A DNA stretch of 64,000 nt from Flavobacterium sp. (GTDB taxonomy: Bacteria > Bacteroidota > Bacteroidia > Flavobacteriales > Flavobacteriaceae): the NCBI GenBank assembly GCA_023251135.1, contig JAHEZJ010000030.1, positions 1 to 64,000 of the forward strand. The letters are read 5' to 3'. Of this stretch, positions 7,980 through 17,361 are shown in pieces; positions within the stretch are counted from its first letter, which is position 1; every line of letters starts with the position of its first letter. Under the pieces are notes generated by a model. The model had not been told where the DNA came from and ran no database searches. It saw only the letters and a list, made by a program, of their open reading frames with translations. Made by a program: the position numbers and the translations under genes.

Positions 7980-8930
7980 TTAGATTCCAAAAGAAGCTCT
8001 AGCACCTCCGGTAACAAATATTGCAGCCATTCTGCTTTTTTGTCCTTGTGAGAACATGTACATAGCGTTGTCATCAACATAATCCATATAGTTCATTGTC
8101 ATTTCAACAGGAGTTCCTGAACAAGTACTATAGTGAGGATATGCAGGTACACCGTAATTTGCTGTATTGTGAGTAGGAGTATCTGAAACTAAATCGCTTC
8201 CACAAGTAGCATCTCCCCAAATGTGACGTAGGTTCATCCAGTGTCCTACTTCGTGAGTAGCTGTTCTTCCTAAGTTAAATGGTGCATTTGCAGCTCCTGA
8301 AAGACCAAAATATTTCGGATCAACAACAACTCCGTCTGTAGCAGCAGCTCCTCCAGGAAATTGTGCATAACCTAAAATACCTCCTCCAATGGTGCAAGAC
8401 CACATGTTTAATTTTGTTGTTGGAGAAGTTGGTGCAAGACCACCCTGAGCTGTTTTTTTCATGGCGTCACTTGTTCCCCATGAAGTTTTTGTAGTCGATT
8501 TTCTAATTACCTGATCTAAAACGAAAGTAATTCCAACATTGGCTTTTACACCTGAAAAAAGCGCTGGTACGCTATTGTAATCTGAGTTTAATGCATTGAA
8601 ATCTTTGTTTAAGACGTCAATTTGAGTTTGAATTTGTGCATTAGAAATGTTTTCTGCTGCAGTTCTGTAAAGAACGTTCACTACCACAGGAATTTCAATT
8701 TTACCGTTTACAAGACGTTTTGTCAAGATGGCATTTTCGGTAAAGGCATTGATTTCGTTCATTCTGATTGCTAAAGTAGGATCAGCTTTCAGTTGAGCCT
8801 CTAAAACTTCCTGGCTTGCGCATCCGCGATGTGCAATAGCATCAATTTTTGAATCAGTAGATTCAGATTGGTCGTTTTGACAAGAAAACAGCACTAATGC
8901 TGTGAATGCAGTAATAATGATTTTTTTCAT
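7980..8930 (-). CDS. M43 (pappalysin/cytophagalysin) zinc metalloprotease, lipoprotein
   Basis: 316 residues. The N-terminus has a lipobox-like end (LVLFSC, Cys17), so it is probably a surface or periplasmic lipoprotein. The metzincin motif HEVGHWMNLRH gives zinc ligands H226, H230 and H236 and catalytic E227; the Met-turn lies in MNYMDYVDD (about 279-287). Cysteines around the active site fit the disulfides of this family. Secreted M43 enzymes degrade host or environmental proteins; no T9SS sorting domain is present here. Transcribed alone, with its own terminator. Confidence 0.9.
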   Translation of the reverse strand: MKKIIITAFTALVLFSCQNDQSESTDSKIDAIAHRGCASQEVLEAQLKADPTLAIRMNEINAFTENAILTKRLVNGKIEIPVVVNVLYRTAAENISNAQIQTQIDVLNKDFNALNSDYNSVPALFSGVKANVGITFVLDQVIRKSTTKTSWGTSDAMKKTAQGGLAPTSPTTKLNMWSCTIGGGILGYAQFPGGAAATDGVVVDPKYFGLSGAANAPFNLGRTATHEVGHWMNLRHIWGDATCGSDLVSDTPTHNTANYGVPAYPHYSTCSGTPVEMTMNYMDYVDDNAMYMFSQGQKSRMAAIFVTGGARASFGI

Positions 8931-9318
8931 AATAACTTGGGTTTTTGTTATAAAAAATTTGCTTTGGTTAATTATATTGCAATTTTATAACAAAATAATT
9001 ATTGTAACAAAATAATTACAATATATTATTTGTGAGAATTTTACAATCCCTTGTATAATCTAGTTCTTACAAAAAAATAATCAAAATTATTAAGAAGTAA
9101 ATTCGTACAATGTTGTTTTTGAGAATGTTATTATGTTGAATTTTGTTCTTTATAGAGGATTTTATTGACAAATATTACAGAATGAAATTTTAGCACGTAT
9201 TTATACGTAAGAACAACTGTTAAAATAATGGTAATATTTTGTACTAATTAGTTATGGAATCCCAGAAAAAACAGCAAAAGGTGGAATTTTATACTTACAA
9301 TTTAAAATGTGAAAAAGT
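8931..9318. other. Intergenic region, 388 bases
   Basis: Very AT-rich leader of the M43 gene. No exact TAnnTTTG promoter on the minus strand and no reading frame or RNA gene found. Confidence 0.4.
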
Positions 9319-9816
9319 TTAAAAAGAAGTAATCTCATAAAGTGCAATACTCGCCGCTTGCACAACATTCATACTGCTGTTTTTTCCAAACATATTGATG
9401 TGGACAATTTGGTTTGAAATTTTTAAAAGTTCTTCAGAGATTCCATTAATTTCACTTCCAATTAAAAGTGCAATTTTTTGATTTTCAGGAATAAAAACTT
9501 CTCTTAGAGGTTTGCTATTGCTTGCGATTTCTAAAGCAATAATTTCAAAATTATTTTGAAGCAGGTAGTCAGCAAGATCGGCTGTTTCTTCAATTATGGT
9601 ATGGGCTACATGAAGATGAGTGCTTCGTGAAGTTTTGTTAATTTTTCGGGGAGTCAACGGAATATCTTTTCCTAAAAAAATGATATTCTCGACCCCAAAT
9701 GCCTCACTGATTCTAAAAAGAGAACCGATATTTTGTTGAAAATAAATATGATCACAAACTAATGTTATCGGAAATGTTTTTCTTTCAAATTGATTTTCTT
9801 CGTGAGTAAGCTGCAC
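9319..9816 (-). CDS. TrmH/SpoU-family RNA 2'-O-methyltransferase
   Basis: 165 residues, single SPOUT domain. The knot motifs are visible: NIGSLFRISEAFG near residue 30, LLIGSEINGISEELL near 110, and the C-terminal NVVQAASIALYEI. This class methylates ribose 2'-OH in tRNA or rRNA; the target is not clear from sequence. The start is GTG at 9816, 10 bases after the stop of the DUF4159 gene, so the two form an operon. Confidence 0.85.
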   Translation of the reverse strand: MQLTHEENQFERKTFPITLVCDHIYFQQNIGSLFRISEAFGVENIIFLGKDIPLTPRKINKTSRSTHLHVAHTIIEETADLADYLLQNNFEIIALEIASNSKPLREVFIPENQKIALLIGSEINGISEELLKISNQIVHINMFGKNSSMNVVQAASIALYEITSF

Positions 9817-9826
9817 TTTCTAAAAT

Positions 9827-10465
9827 TTAATTGGTAAAAATATAATTGATAATGTTGGCACCCATTTTTAGGGCCTTATCTCTAACGGCGACAGGGTCAT
9901 TATGTACTTCAGGATCTTCCCAGCCATCGCCTAAGTCACATTCGTACGTATAGAGTAATACGAGTTTGTTTTCTACAAAAATACCAAAGGCCTGCGCACG
10001 TGTTCCGTCGTGTTCGTGAATTTTGGGTAAACCATTTGGAAAGGGATACGGTTTTTGAAATATGGGATGGTTTGCCGGAATTTCGATTAAATTATTGTTT
10101 GGAAATATTTTTTTGATCTCTTTTCGAATGTATTGATCCATTCCGTAATTATCATCAATATGAAGAAAACCGCCGCCATTTAAATAATTTCTAAGATTAC
10201 TCACATCGGCATCACTAAAAACAACATTTCCATGTCCCGTCATGTGAACAAACGGATAGGAGAGCAGATCCGGATTGCTAGGCTCCACTGTTGACGGTTT
10301 TGCTTTTATTCGGGTGTTTATATTGGCATTACAAAACTTTATTAAATTGGGCAATGAGGTTGGATTTGCATACCAGTCGCCACCACCGCTGTATTTTAGC
10401 AACGCAATTTCCTGTGAAAAGGAAGAAACAGAAACCAATAGTAATAAGAGAAATATTTTTTTCAT
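9827..10465 (-). CDS. DUF4159 domain protein, exported
   Basis: 212 residues with a signal peptide (MKKIFLLLLLVSVSSFSQ). The rest matches the DUF4159 pattern: YSGGGDWYANP, FVHMTGHGNVVFS, and LRNYLNGGGFLHIDDNYG, which resembles a glutamine-amidotransferase-like fold without an evident catalytic cysteine. The function of the family is not known. Followed at 10 bases by the SpoU methyltransferase gene. Confidence 0.82.
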   Translation of the reverse strand: MKKIFLLLLLVSVSSFSQEIALLKYSGGGDWYANPTSLPNLIKFCNANINTRIKAKPSTVEPSNPDLLSYPFVHMTGHGNVVFSDADVSNLRNYLNGGGFLHIDDNYGMDQYIRKEIKKIFPNNNLIEIPANHPIFQKPYPFPNGLPKIHEHDGTRAQAFGIFVENKLVLLYTYECDLGDGWEDPEVHNDPVAVRDKALKMGANIINYIFTN

Positions 10466-10501
10466 AGGATGATATTTAGCTAGTCGTTTAACTTTTATTA
10501 C

Positions 10502-10600
10502 AAGTCTCTCTTGTTATTTCGACGAGTAGCTCGACAAAGATTGGTGATTTTCTTGGCGGAGTTTCTAACGGAGACTTCTCCTTCGTCGAATTGACAAAAC
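10502..10600. repeat. MITE/REP-like inverted-repeat element
   Basis: TTGTTATTTCGACGA (10511-10525) and TCGTCGAATTGACAA (10583-10597) are imperfect inverted repeats, with further echoes inside (CTCGACAAAGATTGG, GGAGACTTCTCC). It lies between the end of rsmE and the start of the DUF4159 gene and codes for nothing. Similar TTTCGACGA-rich repeats occur in other flavobacterial genomes, from general recollection. Confidence 0.5.
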
Positions 10601-10610
10601 TCGCGGATGA

Positions 10611-11318
10611 TTAAACTTCATTAAAAAAAACAACACTATGACAAGCTACAATGGCAGCCGTCTCGGTACGCAATCGGGTATTTCCTAAAGTAACCGGAGC
10701 AAAGTTGTGTTCTAAAGCCAATGCAATTTCTTTTTCAGAAAAATCGCCTTCAGGACCAATGAGCAGGGTAACATTCTCATTAGGTTTTAAAACTTCTTTC
10801 AACGATTTTTTATCGGTTTCTTCACAATGTGCGATCAATTGTAAACCTTCGTTTTTTTGTTTGATGAATTCCTTAAACGAAATCGCCTCGTTCAGTTTTG
10901 GTAAAAAAGTCTCATTGGATTGTTTCATTGCCGATAAGATAATTTTTTCAAAACGTTCCGGATTGATTACTTTTCGTTCCGAACGATCGCAAAAAACAGG
11001 TGTAATCTCCTGAATTCCTATTTCTGTCGCTTTTTCCAAAAACCATTCAAAACGATCATTCATTTTGGTCGGAGCAACCGCCAGATGCAGTTTGAATTTT
11101 GGAGCAGGTGATTTTGTGATCGAAAGTACCTCTACAATACATTTGCTGTCGGAGGCTAAAGTAATCTCTGTTTCAAACAATAAACCTAAGCCATTTGTTA
11201 CGTGTAAGATGTCAGAATCTTTTTTGCGTAAAACCTTTATAATATGACGGCTTTCTTCTTTATCAAAAGAAAAACGTTCTGTAGCTTCATCAATATCAGG
11301 GTTGTAAAATAATTGCAT
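10611..11318 (-). CDS. rsmE: 16S rRNA m3U1498 methyltransferase RsmE
   Basis: 235 residues, the usual length. N-terminal PUA-like part includes the segment ESRHIIKVLRKK, then the SPOUT knot: KATEIGIQEITPVFCDRSER in the middle, LLIGPEGDFSEKEI near 185, and LGNTRLRTETAAIVA at the C-terminus, all diagnostic. It methylates N3 of U1498 in 16S rRNA. Starts 2 bases after the stop of tsaD, so the two are co-transcribed. Confidence 0.95.
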   Translation of the reverse strand: MQLFYNPDIDEATERFSFDKEESRHIIKVLRKKDSDILHVTNGLGLLFETEITLASDSKCIVEVLSITKSPAPKFKLHLAVAPTKMNDRFEWFLEKATEIGIQEITPVFCDRSERKVINPERFEKIILSAMKQSNETFLPKLNEAISFKEFIKQKNEGLQLIAHCEETDKKSLKEVLKPNENVTLLIGPEGDFSEKEIALALEHNFAPVTLGNTRLRTETAAIVACHSVVFFNEV

Positions 11319-11320
11319 AA

Positions 11321-12343
11321 TTAAAATTGGATTCGCGCTTTCGAAACTACTGCTGAAGTTTCAAAACGACTTGATAAATATTTTTGATACCCTACAATTC
11401 CTATCATTGCAGCATTGTCGGTAGTGTACTCAAATTTTGGAATGAAAGTTTTCCAGCCGTATTTGCCTTCACTTTCTTTCAATCGGGTTCTGATGCCTGA
11501 ATTGGCCGAAACTCCTCCGCCAATTGCGATTTGTGTGATTCCGGTTTCTTTTACCGCTAATTTCAACTTGTCCATCAAAATTTCGATAATCGTATGTTGA
11601 ATAGAAGCGCAAATGTCATTCAGGTTTTCTTCAATAAAATTCGGATTCTCCAATTTCTTCTTTTGAATGAAATATAAAATGGCCGTTTTTAGTCCTGAGA
11701 AACTAAAATCAAGTCCCGGTACTTTAGGTTTTGTAAATGCAAAAGCTTTTGGGTTTCCTAATTTTGCATATTTGTCGATAAGCGGTCCGCCCGGATAAGG
11801 GAGCCCGAGAATCTTGGCACTTTTGTCAAAAGCTTCACCCACAGCATCGTCAGTAGTTTCTCCGATAATTTCCATATCAAAAAAACCGTTTACTTTAACA
11901 ATTTGAGTATGACCTCCGCTAATAGTCAGCGCCAGAAAAGGAAACTCCGGTTTATCAAAACCTTCTTCGTCTATAAAATGAGCCAGAATATGCGCATGCA
12001 TGTGATTTACAGCAATTAGCGGAATTTTTAAAGCTAATGATAGCGATTTACTAAAAGAACTGCCCACTAATAAAGACCCCATTAGGCCTGGACCCTGTGT
12101 AAAAGCAATCGCTGTTAATTGATCTTTTTGTACATTTGCCTTGCGAAGTGCGGCATCAATTACCGGAACAATATTTTGCTGGTGCGCTCTTGAAGCTAAT
12201 TCAGGAACCACACCTCCATATTGATTGTGAATTAACTGATTGGCCACAACATTTGAGAGTACTTTGTCGTTATGTAGAACCGCGGCAGCAGTATCATCGC
12301 ATGAACTTTCGATGGCAAGAATAAAAACCTCTGAATTTTGCAT
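11321..12343 (-). CDS. tsaD: tRNA t6A synthesis protein TsaD
   Basis: 340 residues from ATG 12343. An upstream TTG (12376) would add 11 residues not expected in the family. TsaD, with TsaB and TsaE, transfers threonylcarbamoyl to A37 of ANN-decoding tRNAs. Visible: the N-terminal ATP-binding strand LAIESSCDDTAAAV, the metal-binding HMHAH (H-x-x-x-H), GGHTQIV, the GPGLMGSLLVG loop, and the C-terminal IAIGGGVSANSGIR and YTTDNAAMIG. First gene of a tsaD-rsmE operon, divergent from the TamB-like gene. Confidence 0.96.
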   Translation of the reverse strand: MQNSEVFILAIESSCDDTAAAVLHNDKVLSNVVANQLIHNQYGGVVPELASRAHQQNIVPVIDAALRKANVQKDQLTAIAFTQGPGLMGSLLVGSSFSKSLSLALKIPLIAVNHMHAHILAHFIDEEGFDKPEFPFLALTISGGHTQIVKVNGFFDMEIIGETTDDAVGEAFDKSAKILGLPYPGGPLIDKYAKLGNPKAFAFTKPKVPGLDFSFSGLKTAILYFIQKKKLENPNFIEENLNDICASIQHTIIEILMDKLKLAVKETGITQIAIGGGVSANSGIRTRLKESEGKYGWKTFIPKFEYTTDNAAMIGIVGYQKYLSSRFETSAVVSKARIQF

Positions 12344-12549
12344 ATAAAAGCACGAATTTTGGATTATATTTGACAAATCAAATATTTGAATTTCTTATAA
12401 TATAAGGAGAAGCCAAAATTAAAGAATTTTTATCAAAAACAGCCGTTCTTTGTCTGTTCAAAGTAAATTTAAAAGAAAACTAAAATAAAGCAGCTATCAG
12501 AAAAGTAAAGAAAATAATATCACGAACCCTAATTGGTTTAATTTTACTT

Positions 12550-15500
12550 TTGTTAGCACTTGCTATCATTCTGGCTTTGCCTGTTGTTCAGACAAAAATT
12601 GCAAAGTATGTTACAGAATCGCTAAACACTGATTTTAAGACAGATATTAGTGTAGAAAAAGTAGCCATAAACATTTTTGGAGGTGTAAAACTCAAGAAGG
12701 TCCTGATTCGGGACCATCATAAGAAGACTTTAATCTATTCTGATATAATTACCACTGATATTCTTAGTATTAAAAGATTATTAGATGGTGATTTGCTTTT
12801 TGGAGATCTTCGACTGACGGGTATGATTTTTAATCTGAAAACCTATAAAAACGAAGACGAGAATAACATCAACAAGTTCATTAAATTGTTTGAAACGGGA
12901 AAAAAAACGCCCAAATCAGACAAGCATTTTTTGATGACAGCCAAAAACGCTTACATTTCAAAGGGAGCTTTTTCTGTCGTTGATGAGAATAAAACTACAC
13001 CAAGATTTCTCGATTTTAAAAAATTAAACGCTTATATAAGTGAATTTAAGTTATACGGACCGGATGTGAGCACCAACATTCATCGGTTTTCCTTTTTGGA
13101 TCATCGCGGTTTGTATGTTTCAAATTTTGCGGGGAAATTCAGTTATACCAAAAAGCAGATCAAGGTTGAAAATTTAGCGATAAAAACAAAAAGATCTTCT
13201 CTTTACGGAAAAGCGATTTTAAATTATAAAATAGAGGATTTCCTCCATTTTACCGATAAAGTAAAATTTGATGTAGCACTAGATTCTGCTTCTATTGCTT
13301 CAAATGACATTCGTTATTTTTATGACGGATTGGGTAAAAATCAGCACTTTAAGATTAAGACAAAAATAAAAGGAACACTGAATGACCTGAATTTAAGACG
13401 TCTTAGATTGAGTGATACCAATGGTTCGAAGATCTTCGGTACCATTAACTTCAAAAATCTTTTAGGAAGCAAAACTCAGAAGTTTTCTATGGATGGTAAG
13501 TTTGAAAAACTGGTTTCGAGCTACGATAACCTGGTGGTTTTACTGCCGAGTATTTTAGGAAAAAAACTACCGAAAGAATTACAGAAGATTGGCAGATTCA
13601 ATATTGTTGGAAAGGCAAAAGTCTCGACTACGGCTTTAGAAACCGATTTTAAGATGATTACCGATTTGGGTAACGGGCAGGTCGATTTGCACATGAACAA
13701 TATCGATTTTATTGATAAAGCCTCCTATTCCGGAAATATCATTTTGGACAATTTTAATATTGGTGCTGTCCTTGATCGCAAGGATATTGGCCGAACGACT
13801 TTGAATGTAGATGTAGACGGAAAAGGTTTTACAGAAAAGTATCTTAATACGATTGTCAAAGGGGATATCACCAAATTAGATTACAATAAATACACCTATA
13901 ATAATATTGTGGTCAACGGGAATTTTAAATTACCGTATTATAAAGGGCAGGTTTCTATAAATGATCCCAATTTGAACTTGATGTTTGACGGTATGGTCGA
14001 TTTGAGTAAACGTGAAAATCGTTATGATTTTCATATTAACGTAGACAATGCCGACTTGCGAAAACTGAAATTTGTCGACGATTCTATCTCACAATTTAGA
14101 GGTGATGTTGTGGTGGAAATGACCGGAAATTCGATAGAGAATTTACAGGGAGCGATCTCCATCAAAGATGCGGTTTATCAAAATCCTAAAGACACTTATA
14201 TTTTCGACGAGATTTCGGTTAACTCGAATTTTGATGCAGACAAACTACGTACCATAACCATTAGTTCTAATGATGTGGTAAACGGAGAGATAGTAGGTAA
14301 GTTTCAGTTTGCACAATTGGACAAACTGGTTATGAATTCGGTAGGAAGTTTATACACCAATTATAAACCGTATAAGGTGAAGAAAGGGCAGTTCTTGCGC
14401 TTCAACTTTCATGTGTATGACAAGATCGTCGAAATGTTGTATCCCGATATCAAGATTGACTCCAGTACTGTGGTTAGAGGAAAAATTGACTCGGATCTGC
14501 AAGAGTTTAAATTCAAATTTAATTCTGAAAAAATCACTGCTGCCAAAAATACCTTTGACAATATCCGCATTAGTATCGATAATAAAAATACGTTGTACAA
14601 TGCTTATGTGGAGTTAGACAGTATTAAAACACCTTATTATAAGATACGCGATTTTAACCTGATTAATGTTACGGCTAAAGACACCCTGTTTGTAAGATCT
14701 GAATTTAAAGGTGGAGATAAGGGAGAGGATTATTACAATCTGGATCTTTATCATACCATCGATAAAAACAAAAACAACATTGTCGGGATTAAGAAATCGG
14801 AAATGAAATTTAAAGACTATTTATGGTATTTAAATGAAGATGCGGAAAAAGACAACCAGATTATCTTTGATCAGTATTTTAAAAACTTTAGCATTGAGAA
14901 TATTGTATTGTCGCATGAGAATCAGAAAATTGATTTGAATGGGGTTATTAAAGGCAAGGACTATAAAGATCTGGTGCTGAATTTTGAAGATGTTGATATT
15001 AATAAGATTACACCATTCAATTCTAAGTTTGTTTTTAATGGTAACCTGAACGGAAATGTAAATTACAAACAAAACAAAGACGTCTATCAGCCCACAGCAT
15101 CGATTGTGATTGATCACCTCAATCTGAATAAAACAGATTTAGGAACGCTTAATTTTGATATTTCCGGAGATGAAAGCTTTAAGAAATTTACCATAAACTC
15201 GACTATTCAAAATGGGTTTACAGAGTCTTTTAAAGCAGAAGGAACTTTTGCGGTAGAGAACAAAGAGACGATGCTGGATTTGAGTTTAAAACTTGAAGGG
15301 TTTAATCTGGCTACTTTAGGAGCTGTTGGAGGAGATGTCTTATCCAATGTCCGCGGATCGGTTTCAGGAAACGCTGCAGTGGTTGGAAATTTAAAAAAGC
15401 CTGAAATTAACGGGCGTTTGTATGTCGAAAAAGCGGGAATGACCATTCCGTATCTAAATACCGATTACGAGTTAAGTGATCGTACCGTAATTGACTTAAC

Positions 15501-17049
15501 CGATGAGAAATTCCTGTTCCGAAACAATCAGCTGACGGATACGAAGTATGGAACAAAAGGTTTGCTCAACGGAAGTATCGAACATCATAATTTTGGCGAC
15601 TGGAAGCTCGATTTAACGATTACTTCTAAACGCTTGGTAGCACTGGATACCAAAGACAGTGAAGATGCGGCCTATTTTGGTACGGCATTTATAAATGGTA
15701 CCGCAAGTATCAAAGGACCAACAGAAAGTCTGTTTATAAAGGTAGATGCAAAATCGGAAAAAGGAACTCAGGTTAAGATTCCGATAAACAATGCGCAAAG
15801 TGTTGGAGAAAGTAGCTGGATTCATTTTGTGACTCCTCAGGAAAAGTATAATCTGGCAAATGGAATCCTCGAAAAGACCAAGAACTATAACGGATTGGAA
15901 CTGGAGTTTGATTTTGATATTACGCCTGATGCCGAAGTAGAAGTAATTCTGGATAGAAATTCCGGACACGGGATGAAAGGAAAAGGATACGGTTCGTTAT
16001 TGTTTAAAATTAATACACTGGGTAAATTTAATATGTGGGGGGATTTCCAGGCCTATGAAGGAACTTACAATTTTAAATATGGTGGTTTAATTGATAAAAA
16101 ATTCTCGGTTAAGAAAGGTGGTTCTATCATTTGGGAAGGAAACCCTATGAAAGCACAGCTGAATCTGGAAGCCGTTTATAAAACAACTGCAAACCCGGCT
16201 GTATTGTTAGACAATACCTCTTCGTTTAATAAAAAAGTACCGGTAGAAGTGGTAATTGGATTGCGTGGAGATTTAGCCAGTCCGGAGCCTAATTTTGATA
16301 TACAGTTCCCATCTGTCAGTAACGTTCTTAAATCGGAGATTCAATATAAGTTAGATGATAAAGACATTCGTCAAACACAGGCCTTGTATTTGTTATCGAC
16401 AGGTTCGTTTATGAGTACAGACGGATTTAGTCAGGGAGATTTGTCCGGAACCTTAACCGAAACCGCTTCGAGTTTATTGGGAGGGATTATCAAATCGGAT
16501 AATGATAAGGTGAATATTGATGTAAACTATATTTCGGCAGAAAAAAGATTGGGTCACGAAGCAGACGGGCAGGTTGTGGCAAACATCTCTTCGCAGATCA
16601 ATGAAAGAATCACAATCAATGGGAAACTTGGAGTTCCGGTGGGTGGGGTTAACGAGTCTGCTATCGTAGGAGATATTGAGATACTGTACAGGGTAAATGA
16701 GGACGGATCCATGAATCTTCGTTTGTTCAATAAAGAAAATGATATTAATTATATCGGACAGGGAATTGGTTATACACAGGGAGTGGGTATCTCGTATGAA
16801 GTCGACTTTGATACTTTCAGCGAATTGGTCAATAAACTGTTTAAAAACCACAAATTGGAAAGAGCGATAAAAAACTCTTCGAATGATTTACAGGATTCCA
16901 ATCTAAATCCGGATTTTGTGAACTTCTCCAATAAAAAGAAGGAAGACAAGAACAAAAAGAAAGAAAAGAAAGAAGAGAAAAAAGAGGAAGAACGAAAAGT
17001 TCCGCCGCCTATAAACAATGAAGGATTGATTCCGGATAATGATTTTTAG
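12550..17049 (+). CDS. tamB: TamB-like translocation/assembly module (AsmA/DUF490 giant)
   Basis: 1,499 residues from TTG 12550. An N-terminal membrane anchor precedes a very long beta-rich region with repeated short strands, ending in the conserved TamB C-terminal domain (about 1100-1450; GEGTYNFKYG-like segment YEGTYNFKYGGLIDKKF, VEVVIGLRGDLASPEPNFD, LLSTGSF). The tail is a lysine/glutamate run. TamB-type proteins bridge inner and outer membranes and take part in outer-membrane biogenesis and lipid transport. The frame stays open upstream to 12484, and that stretch encodes a basic segment (KVKKIISRTLIGL) leading into the hydrophobic anchor, so the real start may lie upstream at a non-ATG codon. 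Confidence 0.85.
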   Translation: MLALAIILALPVVQTKIAKYVTESLNTDFKTDISVEKVAINIFGGVKLKKVLIRDHHKKTLIYSDIITTDILSIKRLLDGDLLFGDLRLTGMIFNLKTYKNEDENNINKFIKLFETGKKTPKSDKHFLMTAKNAYISKGAFSVVDENKTTPRFLDFKKLNAYISEFKLYGPDVSTNIHRFSFLDHRGLYVSNFAGKFSYTKKQIKVENLAIKTKRSSLYGKAILNYKIEDFLHFTDKVKFDVALDSASIASNDIRYFYDGLGKNQHFKIKTKIKGTLNDLNLRRLRLSDTNGSKIFGTINFKNLLGSKTQKFSMDGKFEKLVSSYDNLVVLLPSILGKKLPKELQKIGRFNIVGKAKVSTTALETDFKMITDLGNGQVDLHMNNIDFIDKASYSGNIILDNFNIGAVLDRKDIGRTTLNVDVDGKGFTEKYLNTIVKGDITKLDYNKYTYNNIVVNGNFKLPYYKGQVSINDPNLNLMFDGMVDLSKRENRYDFHINVDNADLRKLKFVDDSISQFRGDVVVEMTGNSIENLQGAISIKDAVYQNPKDTYIFDEISVNSNFDADKLRTITISSNDVVNGEIVGKFQFAQLDKLVMNSVGSLYTNYKPYKVKKGQFLRFNFHVYDKIVEMLYPDIKIDSSTVVRGKIDSDLQEFKFKFNSEKITAAKNTFDNIRISIDNKNTLYNAYVELDSIKTPYYKIRDFNLINVTAKDTLFVRSEFKGGDKGEDYYNLDLYHTIDKNKNNIVGIKKSEMKFKDYLWYLNEDAEKDNQIIFDQYFKNFSIENIVLSHENQKIDLNGVIKGKDYKDLVLNFEDVDINKITPFNSKFVFNGNLNGNVNYKQNKDVYQPTASIVIDHLNLNKTDLGTLNFDISGDESFKKFTINSTIQNGFTESFKAEGTFAVENKETMLDLSLKLEGFNLATLGAVGGDVLSNVRGSVSGNAAVVGNLKKPEINGRLYVEKAGMTIPYLNTDYELSDRTVIDLTDEKFLFRNNQLTDTKYGTKGLLNGSIEHHNFGDWKLDLTITSKRLVALDTKDSEDAAYFGTAFINGTASIKGPTESLFIKVDAKSEKGTQVKIPINNAQSVGESSWIHFVTPQEKYNLANGILEKTKNYNGLELEFDFDITPDAEVEVILDRNSGHGMKGKGYGSLLFKINTLGKFNMWGDFQAYEGTYNFKYGGLIDKKFSVKKGGSIIWEGNPMKAQLNLEAVYKTTANPAVLLDNTSSFNKKVPVEVVIGLRGDLASPEPNFDIQFPSVSNVLKSEIQYKLDDKDIRQTQALYLLSTGSFMSTDGFSQGDLSGTLTETASSLLGGIIKSDNDKVNIDVNYISAEKRLGHEADGQVVANISSQINERITINGKLGVPVGGVNESAIVGDIEILYRVNEDGSMNLRLFNKENDINYIGQGIGYTQGVGISYEVDFDTFSELVNKLFKNHKLERAIKNSSNDLQDSNLNPDFVNFSNKKKEDKNKKKEKKEEKKEEERKVPPPINNEGLIPDNDF

Positions 17050-17076
17050 GAAATTTGTTAAAAATACACTCATAAG

Positions 17077-17107
17077 AAACCATTCGTTGCTGCGAATGGT
17101 TTTTTTG
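17077..17107 (+). terminator. Terminator after the TamB-like gene
   Basis: AAACCATTCG / CGAATGGTTT hairpin with a 6-base loop followed by T residues. Confidence 0.85.
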
Positions 17108-17264
17108 TGCTAAATTTATAGGTCCGCTTATTTTTTTTGAAAAGGGGAGGATGTTCTGAAATTTTATAACACTTCATTTATGTATTGTTAATTTTAAACA
17201 TTCAATTAAAATAAGGGACATTTATTATTGTAAATGAATTTTTAGTAATAGAAAAACTTATTAA

Positions 17265-17274
17265 CGAAAACGTT
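17265..17274 (-). promoter_or_regulatory. Candidate operator AACGTTTTCG upstream of pfkA
   Basis: The plus strand reads CGAAAACGTT, the exact reverse complement of the two sites upstream of susC (49343-49352, 49499-49508). Located 88 bases before the pfkA start. Binding factor unknown. Confidence 0.4.
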
Positions 17275-17361
17275 TGAATTTAACATATTTTATTAATTTA
17301 TTATAAACATAACCCAAGAAGTGGTGAATGTTTGCTAATTTTACACTTTAATACTTAAATA

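Larger units (their letters stand above)
17050..17361. other. Intergenic region before pfkA
   Basis: Holds the tamB terminator (17077-17107) and the inverted CGAAAACGTT site (17265-17274). The remainder is AT-rich leader for pfkA; no exact TAnnTTTG was found (TAATTTTA near 17336 is the closest). Confidence 0.5.

Noticed and set aside
12365..12372. TATATTTG as the tamB promoter
   Set aside because: The nearest TTG is 24 bases upstream, longer than usual, and the leader would be about 170 bases; not strong enough to list as a feature.
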